A DNA stretch of 64,000 nucleotides, taken from the NCBI RefSeq assembly GCF_029626175.1, contig NZ_JARUBM010000002.1:5721001-5785000 (forward strand). Reading direction: 5' to 3'. Source of the DNA: Micromonospora sp. WMMD1082. GTDB taxonomy: Bacteria; Actinomycetota; Actinomycetes; Mycobacteriales; Micromonosporaceae. Shown one piece after another: positions 6,881 to 15,525 of the stretch. The notes under the pieces were generated by a model. That model was not told where the DNA came from. It ran no database searches and saw nothing but the letters and a program-made list of their open reading frames with translations. The stretch's first letter is position 1. Each line of letters starts with the position of its first letter. A program made the position numbers and the translations under genes.

Positions 6881-6914
6881 AGGGTGTGGGGGCGGGGTCA
6901 GGGGAGGGGGAGGG
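6877..6914 (+). other. G-quadruplex-forming tract at the 3' end of the minus-strand cluster
   Basis: Seven G-runs of three or more bases occur in 38 bases on the plus strand, abutting the inverted repeat and running over the stop codon of the membrane-protein gene (its C-terminal Leu/Pro codons). Confidence 0.5.
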
Positions 6915-7566
6915 TTAGGAGGAGGAGGGTGGTGGCGAGGCCGGCGGCCACCACGACGAGGACGGGGCGAGGGCTGAGCACGGCGTGACGGCGGTCGGCG
7001 ATCAGGCGCGTCGGTATCAGGCCCAGCACCGGGCCGAGCAGCGTCACCACCAGCGCCAACACCGGCAGCCCGACGGCCAGGTCACCGTCGTTGCGCTCAC
7101 CGAGGGCGCGGGCCCCGGCGCCCAGAGCGTACGCCAGCACCGCCCCGGCGACGCCGCACAACGCCAGCAGCGGGTTGACGTTGCCCGGCAGCTCGCCGGG
7201 TTGCCCGGTGCGGCGCAGCAGGTCCCGGACGGCCTCCAGCAGGGCGACCGGGTCGCCGGTGGCGTCCGGCGCGGGTGCCGGCGGTGCACCGGCCCGCCGC
7301 CCGCCGCCGCCCAGCCGGGCGTTCAGCTCCTGCACCAGCATCGCCACCTCCGCGTCCACCCGTTCCTGGGCCTCCCGCGCGGCGAGCACCTCCCGTTCGG
7401 CCCGGTTGACCTCGTCGGCGGACTCGGCCACCGCCCGGTCGGCGGCGGCGCACTGCTGCTCGTACCAGATCCGCGCCTCCTCGCGCTGCTCGTGCACCCG
7501 GGCGGTCAGCTCGGCGAGCCGCCGCAGCTGGGCCGCGTACGTCTCGCTGGTCACCGGTTCGTTCAT
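6898..7566 (-). CDS. Coiled-coil plus membrane protein of the FtsK-like cluster
   Basis: A 222-residue protein. Residues 1-90 are a charged helical coiled coil (RRLAELTARVHEQREEARI through AEREVLAAREAQERV), then a Pro/Ala-rich linker, then three predicted membrane segments in the last 90 residues (ALCGVAGAVLAYALGAG, LPVLALVVTLLGPVLGL, PVLVVVAAGLATTLLLLTL). The ATG at 7566 overlaps the ATPase stop as ATGA. No known domain is recognised. The topology suggests a membrane anchor with a cytosolic coiled coil, which could dock the upstream ATPase. Its last codons fall in a G-rich tract. Confidence 0.75.
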   Translation of the reverse strand: MNEPVTSETYAAQLRRLAELTARVHEQREEARIWYEQQCAAADRAVAESADEVNRAEREVLAAREAQERVDAEVAMLVQELNARLGGGGRRAGAPPAPAPDATGDPVALLEAVRDLLRRTGQPGELPGNVNPLLALCGVAGAVLAYALGAGARALGERNDGDLAVGLPVLALVVTLLGPVLGLIPTRLIADRRHAVLSPRPVLVVVAAGLATTLLLLTLPLP

Positions 7567-10232
7567 CGTGACGGTCCATAGGGGATGATGGTCTGCCCGG
7601 TGCGGTGCACCGCCCGGTCGAAGAACAGCCCCCGCCACGGCCGGGGATACCAGTCCGGCCCGCCGCTGCCGGGGTACAACGACGAGCCCAGCTCCCCGCC
7701 GTGGGTGTCCAGTGCCACCCAGGCGCCGATCTGGTCGGTGCGGGCGCCCGTGCCACCGAGGTCGGCGCGCATCCGGGCCACCCCGCGCCACCAGGCCAGC
7801 ACGTGCGTACGCCGTTCGGGGCCGTCGTGCAGGATCCGGCGCAGGTGCTCCAGCCCGCTCGCCTGCCCGACCCGCGCGCCGAGCGTTCCGGACGCCGCGT
7901 CGACGGCGAACAGCAGCAGGTAGTGCGGCGCCCCGGTGGCACCGGGTGCGCCCAGGCCGGTGGCCGTCTCGGCCATCAGCTCGGCCACGGTCTCCTCGTC
8001 GTACCAGGCGGCGTCGTCGGCCAGGTCCGCGTAGAGCGCCCGGGCCGCCGGGTCGGCATCCGGATCCAGGCAGGCGATGGAGAACCGGGCACCGCCGGGG
8101 CGGTGCTGCCGGGCCAGCGACCGGGCCGCCGCGTCCAGCACCGCGCACGCCTCGTCGACCCGGGTACCCAGCACGGCCAGGTTCCGCCCCGGCGCCCGGG
8201 GCAGCCGCAGCACCGCCGAGCGGGCCTGCACGTCGATGATCTCGCCGAGCAGCGCGACCGGGCTGCGTGGCGTGCCCAGCTCCGGCGCCCGCAGCGCCCG
8301 GAAGTCCGGCGCCTCGGTCAGCCGTGGGATCGCCTCGCCGTCGAAGAGACGTGCGGGCGCCGCCTCGGCCGGGCGCATCCGCCACAGCCGGTGCTGCAGG
8401 CCGCTCCAGGTCTCCCAGTCGCTGGCCGACGGGATCCGGGCCACCTGGTTCCCCTCGGTCAGGCCCGACTCGGCGTTGACCACCGCGTGGTGACGCGGCA
8501 GCGACTGGGCGGCGTCGTTGCGTTCGGCGAGGATCCGCAGCGCCTTCGGCAGCGCGATGCGGAGGGTGAACTGGGCCACCAGCGCGGGACGGCCCCACAG
8601 CGCCTCGATGCCGCGCACGTCCTGCGAGGCCAGCACCAGGTGGATGCCCTGCGAGCGACCCCGGCGGGCCAGGTCCTCCAGCAGGTCGGCCGCCTCCCGG
8701 GCCACCGCGTCCCGACCGGCCAGCAGCATCTGGAACTCGTCGACCACCGCGACGATCCGGGGCCAGTGCCCGCCCGGATCCACCGCGCGCAGCTCGGCCA
8801 GCTTGGTGACCTCGTGCTTCTTGGCCGCGTCGGCCCGCCGGCGCAGCTCCTCGGCCAGGAACCGCAGCAGCGCCAGGCCGAACTCCCGGTCGGTGTTCAC
8901 GTTGATGCCGACCAGCCGCATGTGCGGCAGCCAGCTCGGGTCGCGCCGGCCCTGGGCGAACCGGGCGAAGGACACCCCCTCCTTGAAGTCCAGCAGGTAG
9001 AACTCCAGTTCGGCAGGGGAGTAGCGGGCGGCGAGGGCGCCGATCCAGGCGAAGATCAGGTTCGTCTTCCCGGTGCCGGACGGCCCGCCGATCAGCGCGT
9101 GCGGCGGGTAGTCGCCGAGGGTCAGCAGCACCGGCCGGCCCTGCGGTCCCTCGCCGATCGGCGCCGTCAGCCCGGTCGCCGAGTCCTCCCGCCACATCTG
9201 GTCGGCCGGGGGCAGCAGGTCGGTGAACGGGGTCGGCGCCGGGCCCGCACTGACCACGGAGGCGATGTCCCGGCAGGTCTCGGTGACCAGCGTGGCCGGC
9301 GGGGGCGGGTCGAGGCGTACCGGCAGGCCGCCGACGTGCGCACCGTCGGCGGCCACCACCACCCGGGTGACCGTCGGATCCTCGGGCAGCGGCACACCGC
9401 GCACGATCAGGTGTACGCCGCAGGCCGCTCCGGCGCGTACCACCCGGTCGAGTTGACCGCGCTCGTGCCGGGACAGCTCGTCCCCGCCGAGCAGCACCGC
9501 CACCCGCCACGGCTCCGGGCGGCGACCGGTGGCGGCGGCCAGCTCGCGCAGCGAGGCGTGCTCGCCGGCCAGGACGGTCTCGTTGATCCGGCGGATCTGC
9601 TCCACCAGGTCGTCCAGGAGCCGGCCCAGGCCACCCGGGCCGACGAAGGTGAGCAGCCCGGCCGTGCCCAGCGGGGCGAACCCGGCGAGCCCGCCACCCA
9701 GGCGGTCCGGGTCGTAGCCGACCAGCCGCACGTTGCCCGGCGCGGCCCGGCCCAGGCTGCGCAGCAGGAGCGCGGAGACCACCGCCGCGCAACCCTCCGC
9801 GTCCCCGTCGAGGGCCACGTGCCCGCCGTCGAGCAGCGCCACCAGCGCCGGTACCGGCTCGGTGCCGGCCAGCCGGACGGTGCCGATCCGCGTCGCACCC
9901 GGCGGTTCGGCCCGGTCGGCCGGGGTGGTCCGCCACGCCGGCCAGTCCGCCGAGGCCGCACCGGGCGCCTCGCGGACCGCGGCCTCGGCCGCCCGCCGCC
10001 CCAGGACCGCCAGCCGCGACGCGTGCCGGGAGTCGATCTCGGCAAGGCGGTGGTCGCGTTCGGCGCCCACCCGCTCGGGTACGCCGGCGGCGGCGCGACG
10101 CACGCGTACCGACCGCTCCCGCGCGGCGGCCAGCGCGACCTGGGCCGCCGCCGACCGGGCACGGGACGCGCCGAGCGCCTCGGCGAGCAGCTCCCGGACC
10201 CGGGTGACCAGCTGGCCACGCCGGTCAGCCAT
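7563..10232 (-). CDS. FtsK/SpoIIIE-type ATPase (889 aa)
   Basis: A large cytosolic protein with a helical, Arg/Ala-rich N-terminus (about 1-90), a degenerate ATPase-like region (about 100-340, with LLGGDE), and a FtsK/SpoIIIE motor domain holding Walker A GGPSGTGKT at residues 382-390 and Walker B IVAVVDEF with Asp498-Glu499. LARRGRSQGIHLVLASQD is the sensor region typical of this group. The C-terminal 280 residues form another P-loop-like domain without a clear Walker A (LGTRVDEACA). There are no membrane segments, unlike true FtsK. Related multi-ATPase proteins drive type VII (ESX) secretion or DNA transfer. Here it is embedded between a small helical protein gene and a membrane-protein gene, with 4-8-base overlaps, so the four genes probably make one complex. 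The function is unknown. Confidence 0.85.
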   Translation of the reverse strand: MADRRGQLVTRVRELLAEALGASRARSAAAQVALAAARERSVRVRRAAAGVPERVGAERDHRLAEIDSRHASRLAVLGRRAAEAAVREAPGAASADWPAWRTTPADRAEPPGATRIGTVRLAGTEPVPALVALLDGGHVALDGDAEGCAAVVSALLLRSLGRAAPGNVRLVGYDPDRLGGGLAGFAPLGTAGLLTFVGPGGLGRLLDDLVEQIRRINETVLAGEHASLRELAAATGRRPEPWRVAVLLGGDELSRHERGQLDRVVRAGAACGVHLIVRGVPLPEDPTVTRVVVAADGAHVGGLPVRLDPPPPATLVTETCRDIASVVSAGPAPTPFTDLLPPADQMWREDSATGLTAPIGEGPQGRPVLLTLGDYPPHALIGGPSGTGKTNLIFAWIGALAARYSPAELEFYLLDFKEGVSFARFAQGRRDPSWLPHMRLVGINVNTDREFGLALLRFLAEELRRRADAAKKHEVTKLAELRAVDPGGHWPRIVAVVDEFQMLLAGRDAVAREAADLLEDLARRGRSQGIHLVLASQDVRGIEALWGRPALVAQFTLRIALPKALRILAERNDAAQSLPRHHAVVNAESGLTEGNQVARIPSASDWETWSGLQHRLWRMRPAEAAPARLFDGEAIPRLTEAPDFRALRAPELGTPRSPVALLGEIIDVQARSAVLRLPRAPGRNLAVLGTRVDEACAVLDAAARSLARQHRPGGARFSIACLDPDADPAARALYADLADDAAWYDEETVAELMAETATGLGAPGATGAPHYLLLFAVDAASGTLGARVGQASGLEHLRRILHDGPERRTHVLAWWRGVARMRADLGGTGARTDQIGAWVALDTHGGELGSSLYPGSGGPDWYPRPWRGLFFDRAVHRTGQTIIPYGPSR

Positions 10233-11169
10233 CGATCCCGCGCCCCGGCAGGCTGCCGCCGTTGGTGTTAGAAGGGGCGCCCTCTACCGCCTCCGGCGTT
10301 GGTAGCGGGCCCTTCCGTCCGCTGTCGGCGGGCAGGTCGCGACCGAGGCGGTCGAGCAGGACGCCGGTGAGCACCCCGGCGGTGACCGCCGGATCGGCGG
10401 CGTGCGGCCGTTGCTCGTCGTCGCCGCGCCGGGGTGGGGGCATCCGGCAGACCCGGGTGAGCAGGGTGTCCAGCACGGGTGCGGGCAGGCCGGGCAGCAG
10501 GTCCCGGACCCGGCCGTCCAGTTCCCGGTGCAGCCGGGCCAGGTCGTCGCCGCGCGGCGGATGGCCGAGCAGCTCGCCGGCGAGGTTGCGCAGCAGCGGC
10601 GGCGCCACGGCGGCCAGGCCCAGCCCGACGTCGGCGTGGGCGCCGCGCAGGTCGCGGTGCAGCCGGTCGCGGTCGCCGGCGCGGACCCCACGGACCACCC
10701 GGTGCAGCAGCTCCCGCGAGTCGGCTATCCGCTCGTCGGGTTCCCCGGCCGGACCTTCCCGCCCGCCGGTCAGCTCCGCCACCCGCACCGACCACCAGCG
10801 GCGTAACCGCACCTCGCCCGCCGGCTCCGGCGCGCCGGCCACCGGCTCGACCGCCCCCGGCGCGTCGTGCACCGGCCGGCGCTCCGGCTGCCCGGGGGCC
10901 GGTGGCGCGCCGTCGGGAGCCAGCCCGATCGCGGCAAGGTACGCGGTCAACTGCTCCTGGGCCACCCGCAGCGCGTACCCGGCGGTCTCGGCGTGCTCGG
11001 TGGCGGCGGAGAGCTCCGGCACGCCCATCGGATTGGCCGACTCCTGACGCACCCAGCGCAGCCGCTCACTGGCCAGCCCGAACTTCTCCAGCGCCTGCCC
11101 CAGCAGACCCAGCGGCAGCTCCTCGGCGGCGGCCCGGACCTGCGCGCCGACCTCCTCGACGATGGACAC
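10225..11169 (-). CDS. Unknown cytosolic protein of the FtsK-like cluster (314 aa)
   Basis: Read from GTG 11169, which follows AGGGGCGGG eight bases after the upstream gene's stop. A GTG-started extension to 11238 would overlap that gene and is unlikely. The N-terminal 110 residues are helical (VSIVEEVGAQVRAAAEELPL ... YALRVAQEQLTAYLAAIG); the middle is Pro-rich; the C-terminal half is Arg/Leu/Asp-rich. No family is recognised. The last 35 residues (from about GRKGPLPTPEA) are encoded by a dispersed inverted-repeat element, so the native C-terminus has probably been replaced. It overlaps the ATPase start by 8 bases. Confidence 0.7.
   Translation of the reverse strand: MSIVEEVGAQVRAAAEELPLGLLGQALEKFGLASERLRWVRQESANPMGVPELSAATEHAETAGYALRVAQEQLTAYLAAIGLAPDGAPPAPGQPERRPVHDAPGAVEPVAGAPEPAGEVRLRRWWSVRVAELTGGREGPAGEPDERIADSRELLHRVVRGVRAGDRDRLHRDLRGAHADVGLGLAAVAPPLLRNLAGELLGHPPRGDDLARLHRELDGRVRDLLPGLPAPVLDTLLTRVCRMPPPRRGDDEQRPHAADPAVTAGVLTGVLLDRLGRDLPADSGRKGPLPTPEAVEGAPSNTNGGSLPGRGIDG
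10271..10316. repeat. Inverted repeat inserted in a coding 3' end
   Basis: GAAGGGGCGCCC at 10271-10282 faces GCGGGCCCTTCC at 10305-10316, with inner arms CTACC (10284-10288) and GGTAG (10301-10305). It resembles the GGAAGGGCCC-type palindrome at 43262-43303. Here it is translated as the tail of the 314-residue protein. Confidence 0.65.
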
Positions 11170-11177
11170 GCCCGCCC

Positions 11178-11438
11178 CTACAGCGTCGAGACGTACTGCT
11201 GGGCCTGCTCGACCGCGACGAGCGTCGCGGCGAGGCACTCCTCCAGCTCCTGGCTGGCCTGGGTCAGCGACGCCTGCGCCGCCTCGACTGTGGTGTGGCC
11301 ACTGCCCTCCAGCGCCCCGGCGAGGGTCTGCTGCGCCTCGGCCAGCTTCTCGCCGGCGGCCTGCACGGCGCTCTGACCGTCACCGATCTGCTGGAGCGCG
11401 ACATCGATGGCTGCCTTGAGCTCGGCGACGCTCGCCAC
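11178..11438 (-). CDS. Small helical protein, WXG100-size (86 aa)
   Basis: AGGAGG lies seven bases before the GTG at 11438, so that start is preferred over one 11 codons upstream. The product is entirely helical with heptad character (VASVAELKAAIDVALQQIGD ... LTQASQELEECLAATLVAVE), about the size of ESX/WXG100 proteins, but has no WXG turn; a Gly-Ser-Gly-His turn occurs near its middle. It is the first gene of the FtsK-like cluster, eight bases before the next gene. By position and size it could be a secreted or scaffold partner of the ATPase; this is inference only. Confidence 0.75.
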   Translation of the reverse strand: MASVAELKAAIDVALQQIGDGQSAVQAAGEKLAEAQQTLAGALEGSGHTTVEAAQASLTQASQELEECLAATLVAVEQAQQYVSTL

Positions 11439-11586
11439 GCGGGAACCTCCTGGGGGCGGGGAGGACTCCATTAGAGCCTATGCCGGTAGGGGACAGAACA
11501 TGAGCCCTGTCAGTGTTCCTGCCCCGCTGACCGGTTGTCGACCACTGGCGTCCCGAGTCCGATTCGTGGGACCGGTGGGCGATCTG

Positions 11587-11976
11587 TCACCCACCGCCAC
11601 CGTCGGTCAGCCACCGCGGGCCCCGCACCTCGGCGCCGAGCGCCGTGACCCGGCCGCGCAGCGCGCGGTCGGCGGTGACGACCACCCGGCGCCGGTTCCC
11701 GGCGTGCGCGACCAGCTCGACCATGGCGTCGTCGCCGGAACCGTCGGCGGCGACCACGCGTACCCCGTCGACCTCTGGCACGCCCCGGGCCGCGCCCTCC
11801 ACCACCAGCACCACCTCGACGGGCGGCGGCAGGTCCGGCGGCAGGCCCCGCCCGCCCAGCGGGACCAGCGTGTCCCGCAGCCGGGCGGTCGCCCCGGCCC
11901 GGTCGCGCCACCAGCCGTTCGGGCGCGAACCGACCACGTTGGCAGCGTCCACGATGAGCAGCGGCGTCCCGTCCAT
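11587..11976 (-). CDS. NYN/PIN-like (YacP-type) domain protein
   Basis: A 129-residue protein opening with LLIVDAANVVGSRPNGWW, the acidic strand and loop typical of NYN-domain (YacP/PIN-like) nucleases. Further conserved acids appear in VLVVEGAARGV and AADGSGDDAMVE, and VTADRALRGRV closes the fold. NYN proteins are predicted metal-dependent ribonucleases. The ATG at 11976 is chosen; a GTG two codons upstream is possible. The gene is divergent from the ClpC-like gene, with about 150 bases between them holding no clear operator. Confidence 0.75.
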   Translation of the reverse strand: MDGTPLLIVDAANVVGSRPNGWWRDRAGATARLRDTLVPLGGRGLPPDLPPPVEVVLVVEGAARGVPEVDGVRVVAADGSGDDAMVELVAHAGNRRRVVVTADRALRGRVTALGAEVRGPRWLTDGGGG

Positions 11977-12123
11977 CCGCACAGCCTGCCACCCGGTGAG
12001 GTGGACCGCCGGTCCGCGACACGCCCGCCGGCCCGGTCGGTGGGCGCGCGGCGGTGGCGTTTGTCCGGCCGAGGGCTGGGTAGCCCGTGCCGACCGTCTC
12101 GCGCCCGACCGCGGAGGACAGAC

Positions 12124-14676
12124 ATGATTGGACCCGGAGACTTCGGCTCCGACCCGTGGGACGAGTTCCTCGCGCGGTACTTCGGCCGGGGCGAGGGCGG
12201 ACGGCGCCCGGCGCACCGGGTCGACATCACCCGGCTGATGACCGCCGACGCACGCGAGATGCTGGCCGATGCGGCACGCCGGGCCGCCCAGAAGCAGAGC
12301 AACGACCTGGACACCGACCACCTGCTCTGGGCGGCGTTGCAGCGCGAGCCGCTGCGTGACCTGGTCCGGCGGGCGGGCGCGGATCCGGACACCCTGGTCA
12401 ACGCCCTGGGCGGGCGGGGCGACGGCGCCCCGCAGGGCGAGGTCCCGCCCAACCTGTCGCTGACCCCGGCGGCCAAGCGGGCGCTGCTCGACGCACACCA
12501 ATTGTCCCGGGCGATGGGCGCGAACTACATCGGGCCCGAGCACATCCTGATGGCGCTGCCGCTGAACCCCGAGTCGCCGGCCGGCCGGATGCTCGCCGCC
12601 GGGCGCATCCAGCCGGAGTCGTTGCAGGCCGCCAACGCCGAGCGCGGACCGACCACCGGTCCCCGGCCGGACCGGGGCACGCCCACCCTCGACCAGTACG
12701 GCCAGGACCTCACCGACCTGGCCCGCAACGACCAGATCGACCCGGTGATCGGGCGGGCCGACGAGATCGAGCAGGCGGTGGAGGTCCTGTCCCGGCGGAC
12801 CAAGAACAACCCGGTGCTGATCGGCGAGGCCGGCGTCGGCAAGACCGCGATCGTGGAGGGCCTGGCCGAGCGGATCTGCGACGGCGACGTGCCGCAGACG
12901 CTGCTCGGCAAGCGGGTGGTCCAGCTCGACCTGGCGGGGCTGGTCGCCGGCACCCGCTACCGGGGCGACTTCGAGGAACGGCTGAAGAAGGTGATCGACG
13001 AGATCCGGTCCCACCGGGAGGAGCTGATCATATTCCTGGACGAGATCCACACCCTGGTCGGCGCGGGCGGTGCGGGCAGTGAGGGCGGCATGGACGCGTC
13101 CAACATGCTCAAGCCGGCGCTGGCCCGCGGCGAGCTGCGGGTGATCGGCGCGACCACGCTGGACGAGTACCGCCGCAGCATCGAGAAGGACGCCGCGCTG
13201 GCCCGGCGCTTCCAGCCGGTGTTCGTGCCCGAGCCCACCGTCGAGGACACCGTGGCCATCCTGCGTGGCCTGCGGGACCGCTACGAGGCCCACCATCAGG
13301 TGCGCTTCACCGACGAGGCGTTGGTGACCGCCACCGAGCTGTCCGACCGGTACGTCACCGACCGCTTCCTGCCGGACAAGGCGATCGACCTGATCGACCA
13401 GGCCGGCGCCCGGGTGCGGCTGCGTACCCGCACCCCGGACGCCGACGTGCGGGACCTGGAACAGCAGCTCGACGACGTGCGCCGGGACAAGGAGCAGGCG
13501 GTCGCCGACGAGCAGTACGAACGCGCCTCCGCGCTGCGCGACCGGGTCTCCGAACTGGAGCGGCAGGTGAAGCGGGCCCGGGGCGACGACGGCGGGGGCA
13601 ACCACGTGCCGGAGGTGGGACCGGAGGAGATCGCCGAGGTGGTCTCCCGGGCCACCGGCATCCCGGCCAGCCAGCTCACCGAGGAGGAACGGGACCGGCT
13701 GCTGCGGTTGGAGGGCCAGCTGCACGAGAAGGTCGTCGGGCAGGACGACGCGGTCACCGCGGTCGCCGAGGCGGTCCGCCGCTCCCGTACCGGGCTGGCC
13801 GACCCCAACCGGCCGATGGGCAGCTTCCTCTTTCTCGGCCCGACCGGGGTCGGCAAGACCGAGCTGGGCCGGGCCCTGGCCGAGGCGCTGTTCGGCGAGT
13901 CGGACCGGATGGTCCGGGTGGACATGAGCGAGTTCCAGGAGCGGCACACGGTCAGCCGGCTGGTCGGCGCGCCGCCGGGCTACGTCGGGTACGAGGAGGC
14001 CGGCCAGCTCACCGAGGCGGTCCGCCGCCGGCCGTACGCGGTGGTGCTGCTCGACGAGATCGAGAAGGCCCACCCCGACGTGTTCAACATCCTGTTGCAG
14101 GTGCTCGACGACGGGCGGCTGACCGACAGTCAGGGCCGCACCGTCAACTTCAAGAACACCGTCCTGATCATGACGAGCAACCTGGGTTCCGAGCTGATCA
14201 CCGGCGCCCAGCGCGCGGTCGGCTTCGGCGCCGGCGAGCCCGGTAGCGCGCAGGAGAGCGACGAGCTGCGGGAGCGGCTGATGCGCCGGTTGCAGGAGAA
14301 CTTCCGCCCGGAGTTCCTCAACCGCATCGACGAGGTGATCATCTTCCGCCGGTTGGAGGCCGAGCAGCTGCGCCAGATAACGGAGCTGCTGCTGGAGGAG
14401 ACCCGTCGCCGGCTGCACGCGCAGGACATCGAGGTGGACTTCACCACCGCCGGCATCGACTGGCTCGCCGAGCACGGCTACCAGCCGGAGTTCGGCGCCC
14501 GGCCACTGCGCCGGGTCATCCAGCGGGAGGTGGACAACCACCTGTCCCGGATGCTGCTGGAGCAGGAGGTGTCGCCCGGCCAACGGGTCACCGTCGACGC
14601 CCGGGACGGTCGGCTCACCTTCGACGTGGCCGCCGGGCGCGGTCACGCCAGGGCGACCACCTCGCATCCCCGCTGA
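12124..14676 (+). CDS. ClpC-like double AAA+ unfoldase
   Basis: An 850-residue Hsp100 protein. It has an unusual N-terminal segment ([20 protein letters not shown]), a double Clp-N region (about 35-165), a first AAA domain with GEAGVGKT at 234-241 and [12 protein letters not shown], a short middle segment with a UVR-like [17 protein letters not shown] helix, and a second AAA domain with GPTGVGKT at 572-579. The short middle domain fits ClpC rather than ClpB, and AVGFG between the sensor and [12 protein letters not shown] resembles the loop by which ClpC/ClpX contact ClpP. The ATG at 12124 follows GGAGGACAG. It is followed by two small genes in the same operon. It is likely a paralogue of the housekeeping ClpC. 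Confidence 0.9.
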   Translation: MIGPGDFGSDPWDEFLARYFGRGEGGRRPAHRVDITRLMTADAREMLADAARRAAQKQSNDLDTDHLLWAALQREPLRDLVRRAGADPDTLVNALGGRGDGAPQGEVPPNLSLTPAAKRALLDAHQLSRAMGANYIGPEHILMALPLNPESPAGRMLAAGRIQPESLQAANAERGPTTGPRPDRGTPTLDQYGQDLTDLARNDQIDPVIGRADEIEQAVEVLSRRTKNNPVLIGEAGVGKTAIVEGLAERICDGDVPQTLLGKRVVQLDLAGLVAGTRYRGDFEERLKKVIDEIRSHREELIIFLDEIHTLVGAGGAGSEGGMDASNMLKPALARGELRVIGATTLDEYRRSIEKDAALARRFQPVFVPEPTVEDTVAILRGLRDRYEAHHQVRFTDEALVTATELSDRYVTDRFLPDKAIDLIDQAGARVRLRTRTPDADVRDLEQQLDDVRRDKEQAVADEQYERASALRDRVSELERQVKRARGDDGGGNHVPEVGPEEIAEVVSRATGIPASQLTEEERDRLLRLEGQLHEKVVGQDDAVTAVAEAVRRSRTGLADPNRPMGSFLFLGPTGVGKTELGRALAEALFGESDRMVRVDMSEFQERHTVSRLVGAPPGYVGYEEAGQLTEAVRRRPYAVVLLDEIEKAHPDVFNILLQVLDDGRLTDSQGRTVNFKNTVLIMTSNLGSELITGAQRAVGFGAGEPGSAQESDELRERLMRRLQENFRPEFLNRIDEVIIFRRLEAEQLRQITELLLEETRRRLHAQDIEVDFTTAGIDWLAEHGYQPEFGARPLRRVIQREVDNHLSRMLLEQEVSPGQRVTVDARDGRLTFDVAAGRGHARATTSHPR

Positions 14677-14690
14677 CCTGAGGGGTACAG

Positions 14691-14858
14691 ATGACCGAAC
14701 CGGAGGAGACCCGGGACGACGACGACCGCACCGACCCGATCGTGGCCCCGCCGACGGCGAACCCCTCCCGGGTCCAGGTGCCGGCGGAGGGACTGGTCGG
14801 GCAGACCGACGAGGGGCATCCGGAGACACCCGGTACGCCCCCCGGAGAGGAGGGCTGA
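14691..14858 (+). CDS. Acidic microprotein between ClpC-like and DUF3140 genes (55 aa)
   Basis: ATG 14691 is preceded by TGAGGGG, and its TGA overlaps the next ATG by one base (TGATG). The product is very acidic and Pro-rich (MTEPEETRDDDDRTDPIV...), probably unstructured. The 14-base gap to the ATPase gene and the overlap to DUF3140 argue that it is a real operon member. The family is not recognised. Confidence 0.65.
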   Translation: MTEPEETRDDDDRTDPIVAPPTANPSRVQVPAEGLVGQTDEGHPETPGTPPGEEG

Positions 14859-15208
14859 TGGTACGCGAGCAGCGACTCGACCCCGAGGTGGAAGTGCTGT
14901 GGGACGACTTCCACGCCGAGGTCAACGTGCCGTCCGAGCAGCTGCGGCAGTGGCTGCTGACCCGTGGCTCCGGCGAGGAGGCGTTCGGCCCGAATCCGGA
15001 CCTGGACCTGCCGGAACCGGGTCGGCAGATCCTCGCCGTGCTGCGCAAGCGCAAGGTCGACCTGACGCCCGAGGACGTCGAGGTGATGCGGGACGCGGTC
15101 GAGCGGATCCGGTCGCTGACGGCGGCGAAGCCCGGCCGGGGCAACGCCGACGACGAGTGGCGGCACCGCCTGCTCGACCTCGGTCACGACGTGCTCGTCG
15201 AGCGGTGA
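14858..15208 (+). CDS. DUF3140 family protein
   Basis: A 116-residue protein with the DUF3140 hallmark LWDDFHAEVNVPSEQLRQWL, the LTPEDVEVMRDAVERIRSL helix and a terminal WRHRLLDLGHDVL. DUF3140 is a small actinobacterial family of unknown function. It is translationally coupled to the 55-residue gene and ends in front of a strong bidirectional terminator, so it is the last gene of the ClpC-like operon. Confidence 0.85.
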   Translation: MVREQRLDPEVEVLWDDFHAEVNVPSEQLRQWLLTRGSGEEAFGPNPDLDLPEPGRQILAVLRKRKVDLTPEDVEVMRDAVERIRSLTAAKPGRGNADDEWRHRLLDLGHDVLVER

Positions 15209-15213
15209 CGTCC

Positions 15214-15255
15214 GCGGGTACCCCCGGCGCCGCCCACCGCGCCGGGGGTACCCGC
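15214..15255. terminator. Bidirectional terminator hairpin, 17-bp arms
   Basis: 15214-15230 (GCGGGTACCCCCGGCGC) pairs perfectly with 15239-15255, between the convergent DUF3140 and 15270 genes. Confidence 0.85.
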
Positions 15256-15269
15256 ACGTCCACCCCCGA

Positions 15270-15506
15270 CTACTCGGACTCCAGGCTGGCGATGGCCAGC
15301 CCGGCGGCGTCCGCGGCGGCCTGCCGGTCGGCCCGGGTCTGCTCCTCGCGGGTGAGCAGGGCGGCGTACTCGGCCAGGATGGCCGGGTCGGGCACCTCCG
15401 GCAACCGGCGCAGGAACGCCTCGACTTCCCGGACGGCGGTGGTGTGCGCGGCGGCCGCCCGACGGAGTACCTCACGGTCGTCGGCGGCGGGATAGAGGTC
15501 GGTCAT
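15270..15506 (-). CDS. Small helical hypothetical protein (78 aa)
   Basis: A soluble helical protein (MTDLYPAADDREVLRRAAAA ... ILAEYAALLTREEQTRADRQ) with no recognised domain. It lies 19 bases downstream of the LysR gene on the same strand, ends near a bidirectional terminator and is probably cotranscribed with lysR. The function is unknown. Confidence 0.6.
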   Translation of the reverse strand: MTDLYPAADDREVLRRAAAAHTTAVREVEAFLRRLPEVPDPAILAEYAALLTREEQTRADRQAAADAAGLAIASLESE

Positions 15507-15525
15507 ACCGGCCGCTTACCCGCGC

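Noticed and set aside
7605..10271. 888-codon plus-strand frame opposite the FtsK-like gene
   Set aside because: It is a mirror frame of the minus-strand ATPase in very G+C-rich DNA; the product is Gln/Arg/Pro-rich with no domain, while the minus strand has Walker motifs and coupled starts.
12020..12123. Heat-shock HspR (HAIR) operator before the ClpC-like gene
   Set aside because: No CTTGAGT-N7-ACTCAAG-like element was found in the upstream region.
11587..15144. 1185-codon minus-strand frame across the ClpC-like gene
   Set aside because: Only its last 129 codons (from 11976) look like a protein, the NYN domain; the rest is the shadow of the ClpC-like coding sequence.
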